Positions 62,714 through 64,000 of a DNA stretch of 64,000 bases are shown in pieces. Position numbers and translations under genes: made by a program. The notes below the pieces were generated by a model that was not told where the DNA came from, did no database searches, and saw only the letters and a program-made list of their open reading frames with translations. This stretch comes from Ulva prolifera (taxonomy: Eukaryota; Chlorophyta; Ulvophyceae; Ulvales; Ulvaceae): assembly GCA_023078555.1 (NCBI GenBank), contig CM041200.1:6239361-6303360 (forward strand). Reading direction: 5' to 3'. How positions within the stretch are numbered: the stretch's first letter is position 1; every line of letters starts with the position of its first letter.

Positions 62714-64000
62714 GTATTGCACTCCATCTTTGGACGTTGGAAGCTGCGACTCGGAATCAGCAGCGGGGCTTTTGCGCAAACGTTGCCGTAACTGCGTTTC
62801 TCAACACGCATTGCGTTCCCCCGTCGCATACTTGAAGCTGTTCCAAATGCGAGTCTACGATTGCACTGCGAGCAATGGCGTCGATTCATGGATGCTGTGG
62901 GTACGACGGCATGTGCATCGACACTTGCCAGGTCATGCGCCCAGCCACGCGCTGCTGCCTGATGCACGCAAAGCAGTGAACAAACCTGTTCTTCCGGTTT
63001 CGGTGTACGATCATGGAGTTGGAATAGTCGGTGTGGGCCAGTTTGGTCGGGAGATTCTTTCCCTGTTGACGCGAAACTTAACTGCCTTTCCGCAGTGGCC
63101 ACAGCTGTGCAGAGCCCGATCGCGCTCGCATCGACACTTGTATTCACATCCGCGCTGTTGCTGCAATGCAAGCGAGAGGACATGCTCCTTTCCCAATATG
63201 CCAATCGATGCTACTGATTTGTGTTGGTACGTCGGAAACTACGTGGGTCGAGCTTTCAAAATATGCAGCGCGAGACTAGTGGGGGTGAGACGTGTGCTTG
63301 CCTTAGTTGTCTAGCAAGCAACGATCGCATAACAATGAATTTGAAAGGAGCTAGATTGAAACAATGTGGTGCCTGTAGCGCGACACAGTATGCTGCGAAA
63401 CTGATTTTCTGTAGTTCAAACAGATCACATGGCGGGATGTTTCTAGGTGCACATCGGAATTGCTCGGATTGCATCACTGCACCACCCGACCTTCATGTCA
63501 GAGGCTCTCCATGGACACGATGGTATGCATGGCACCTGTGACTGGGTGGCGTCAATTGCCCCTCACTGTCCTGTATGTGCATGTGTGTTCAGAGCTGGCT
63601 CTCCCAGTACAGATATTTACCTAAAAATGCACTCATATATTCTGCCTGCTGCTTTCTTCAGCATACAAGCACACGCAGAGTGCCTGCGCCATTTTCGTAA
63701 CATGTTACCACACACCCGGGCAGGCAAATCCTGACAACCTGCACAACAGCCAGCATGAATCTGATCGCTGATGTCCATGCATCACCTCTGGTAATCCACA
63801 ATCCATCGCATGCTATTATCATGTTGATGGTGTCATGATTTTGAGCAGCATGGCACAGCAGCCAGCCACACAAGAACGCCGCAGCACCCTGCAGTGAAGT
63901 TGTGTGTATGCAAGCTACAAAGCGAAGCAAACAGCGGATGGCAGCCCTCGCTATGGGTCGCTTACGCTCGGCCTGGCCCGCACAGGCTAGATTGCGCAAT
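62714..64000. other. Right end: no recognisable exon
   Basis: In A and B the next exon starts 215-252 bp after this donor. Here 1,287 bp show no LDExDxLL or QLVYAWG block in any frame. Reading frames present (for example around 63,221-63,541) match nothing I recognise. Confidence 0.6.

Noticed and set aside
63221..63541. Cys-rich ORF with CGACS...FCSS, considered as a zinc finger
   Set aside because: Cysteine spacing fits no family I can name and there is no supporting exon structure.

Overview
The window is nuclear DNA from a GC-rich, intron-rich eukaryote. Introns are GT-AG, usually with a TGCAG acceptor. There are long (TG)n, (TA)n and poly-C tracts, no operons and no bacterial signals. 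A unicellular alga (for example a green alga) or a similar protist fits best, but no rRNA, tRNA or organelle gene is present to settle this.

Host genes. Three paralogous giant genes fill most of the window. Gene A (minus strand) runs from 9,949 off the left edge. Gene B (plus) runs 13,304-31,164 and is essentially complete, with about 22 exons and about 3,100 residues. Gene C (plus) runs from about 35.4 kb to at least 62.7 kb. A and B are head to head; B and C are head to tail. They belong to the DUF3638/DUF3645 family: giant P-loop, helicase-like proteins of fungi and protists that databases often name ubiquitinyl hydrolase, with unproven biochemistry. The evidence is the ordered set of family blocks: DUF6606-like N-terminal blocks, the LGFDTTVVHSRLFLAAIYA block, the Walker A-like QLNMGEGKTRVILPM, the LDExDxLL...QLVYAWG block, the HILMLRGLLA block, VPY...FKHPDVALCLTMLAY, GFSGTN and DEARCRGSDMKL. 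Intron positions and phases are conserved between the copies. A and C each carry one in-frame TGA; B has none that I found.

Mobile element. The intron between exons 6 and 7 of gene C is 18,994 bp, against 533 bp in B and 392 bp in A. It contains an 18,476-bp CACTA (EnSpm) DNA transposon at 39,742-58,217. The element starts with CACTA, has imperfect terminal inverted repeats (18 of the first 20 bp match) and is flanked by a 3-bp CCC duplication. It encodes a nine-exon Tnp2-type transposase of about 1,229 residues (43,808-48,324 +), a four-exon ULP1/C48 cysteine protease of about 937 residues (48,676-52,044 +), a four-exon 245-residue coiled-coil protein (40,567-41,655 -), a second small minus-strand gene (about 42.6-43.5 kb) and a multi-exon minus-strand gene of unknown function (52.7-56.9 kb). 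Two subterminal tandem arrays (64-bp unit x8 and 102-bp unit x6) share one 27-bp palindrome, in opposite orientation at the two ends.

The rest is intergenic or intronic. It includes a 59-bp dispersed repeat, one copy of which has an 11-bp target duplication, a 300-bp (TG)n tract inside gene B, several hairpins, and a 1.3-kb right end where the expected next exon of gene C is missing.
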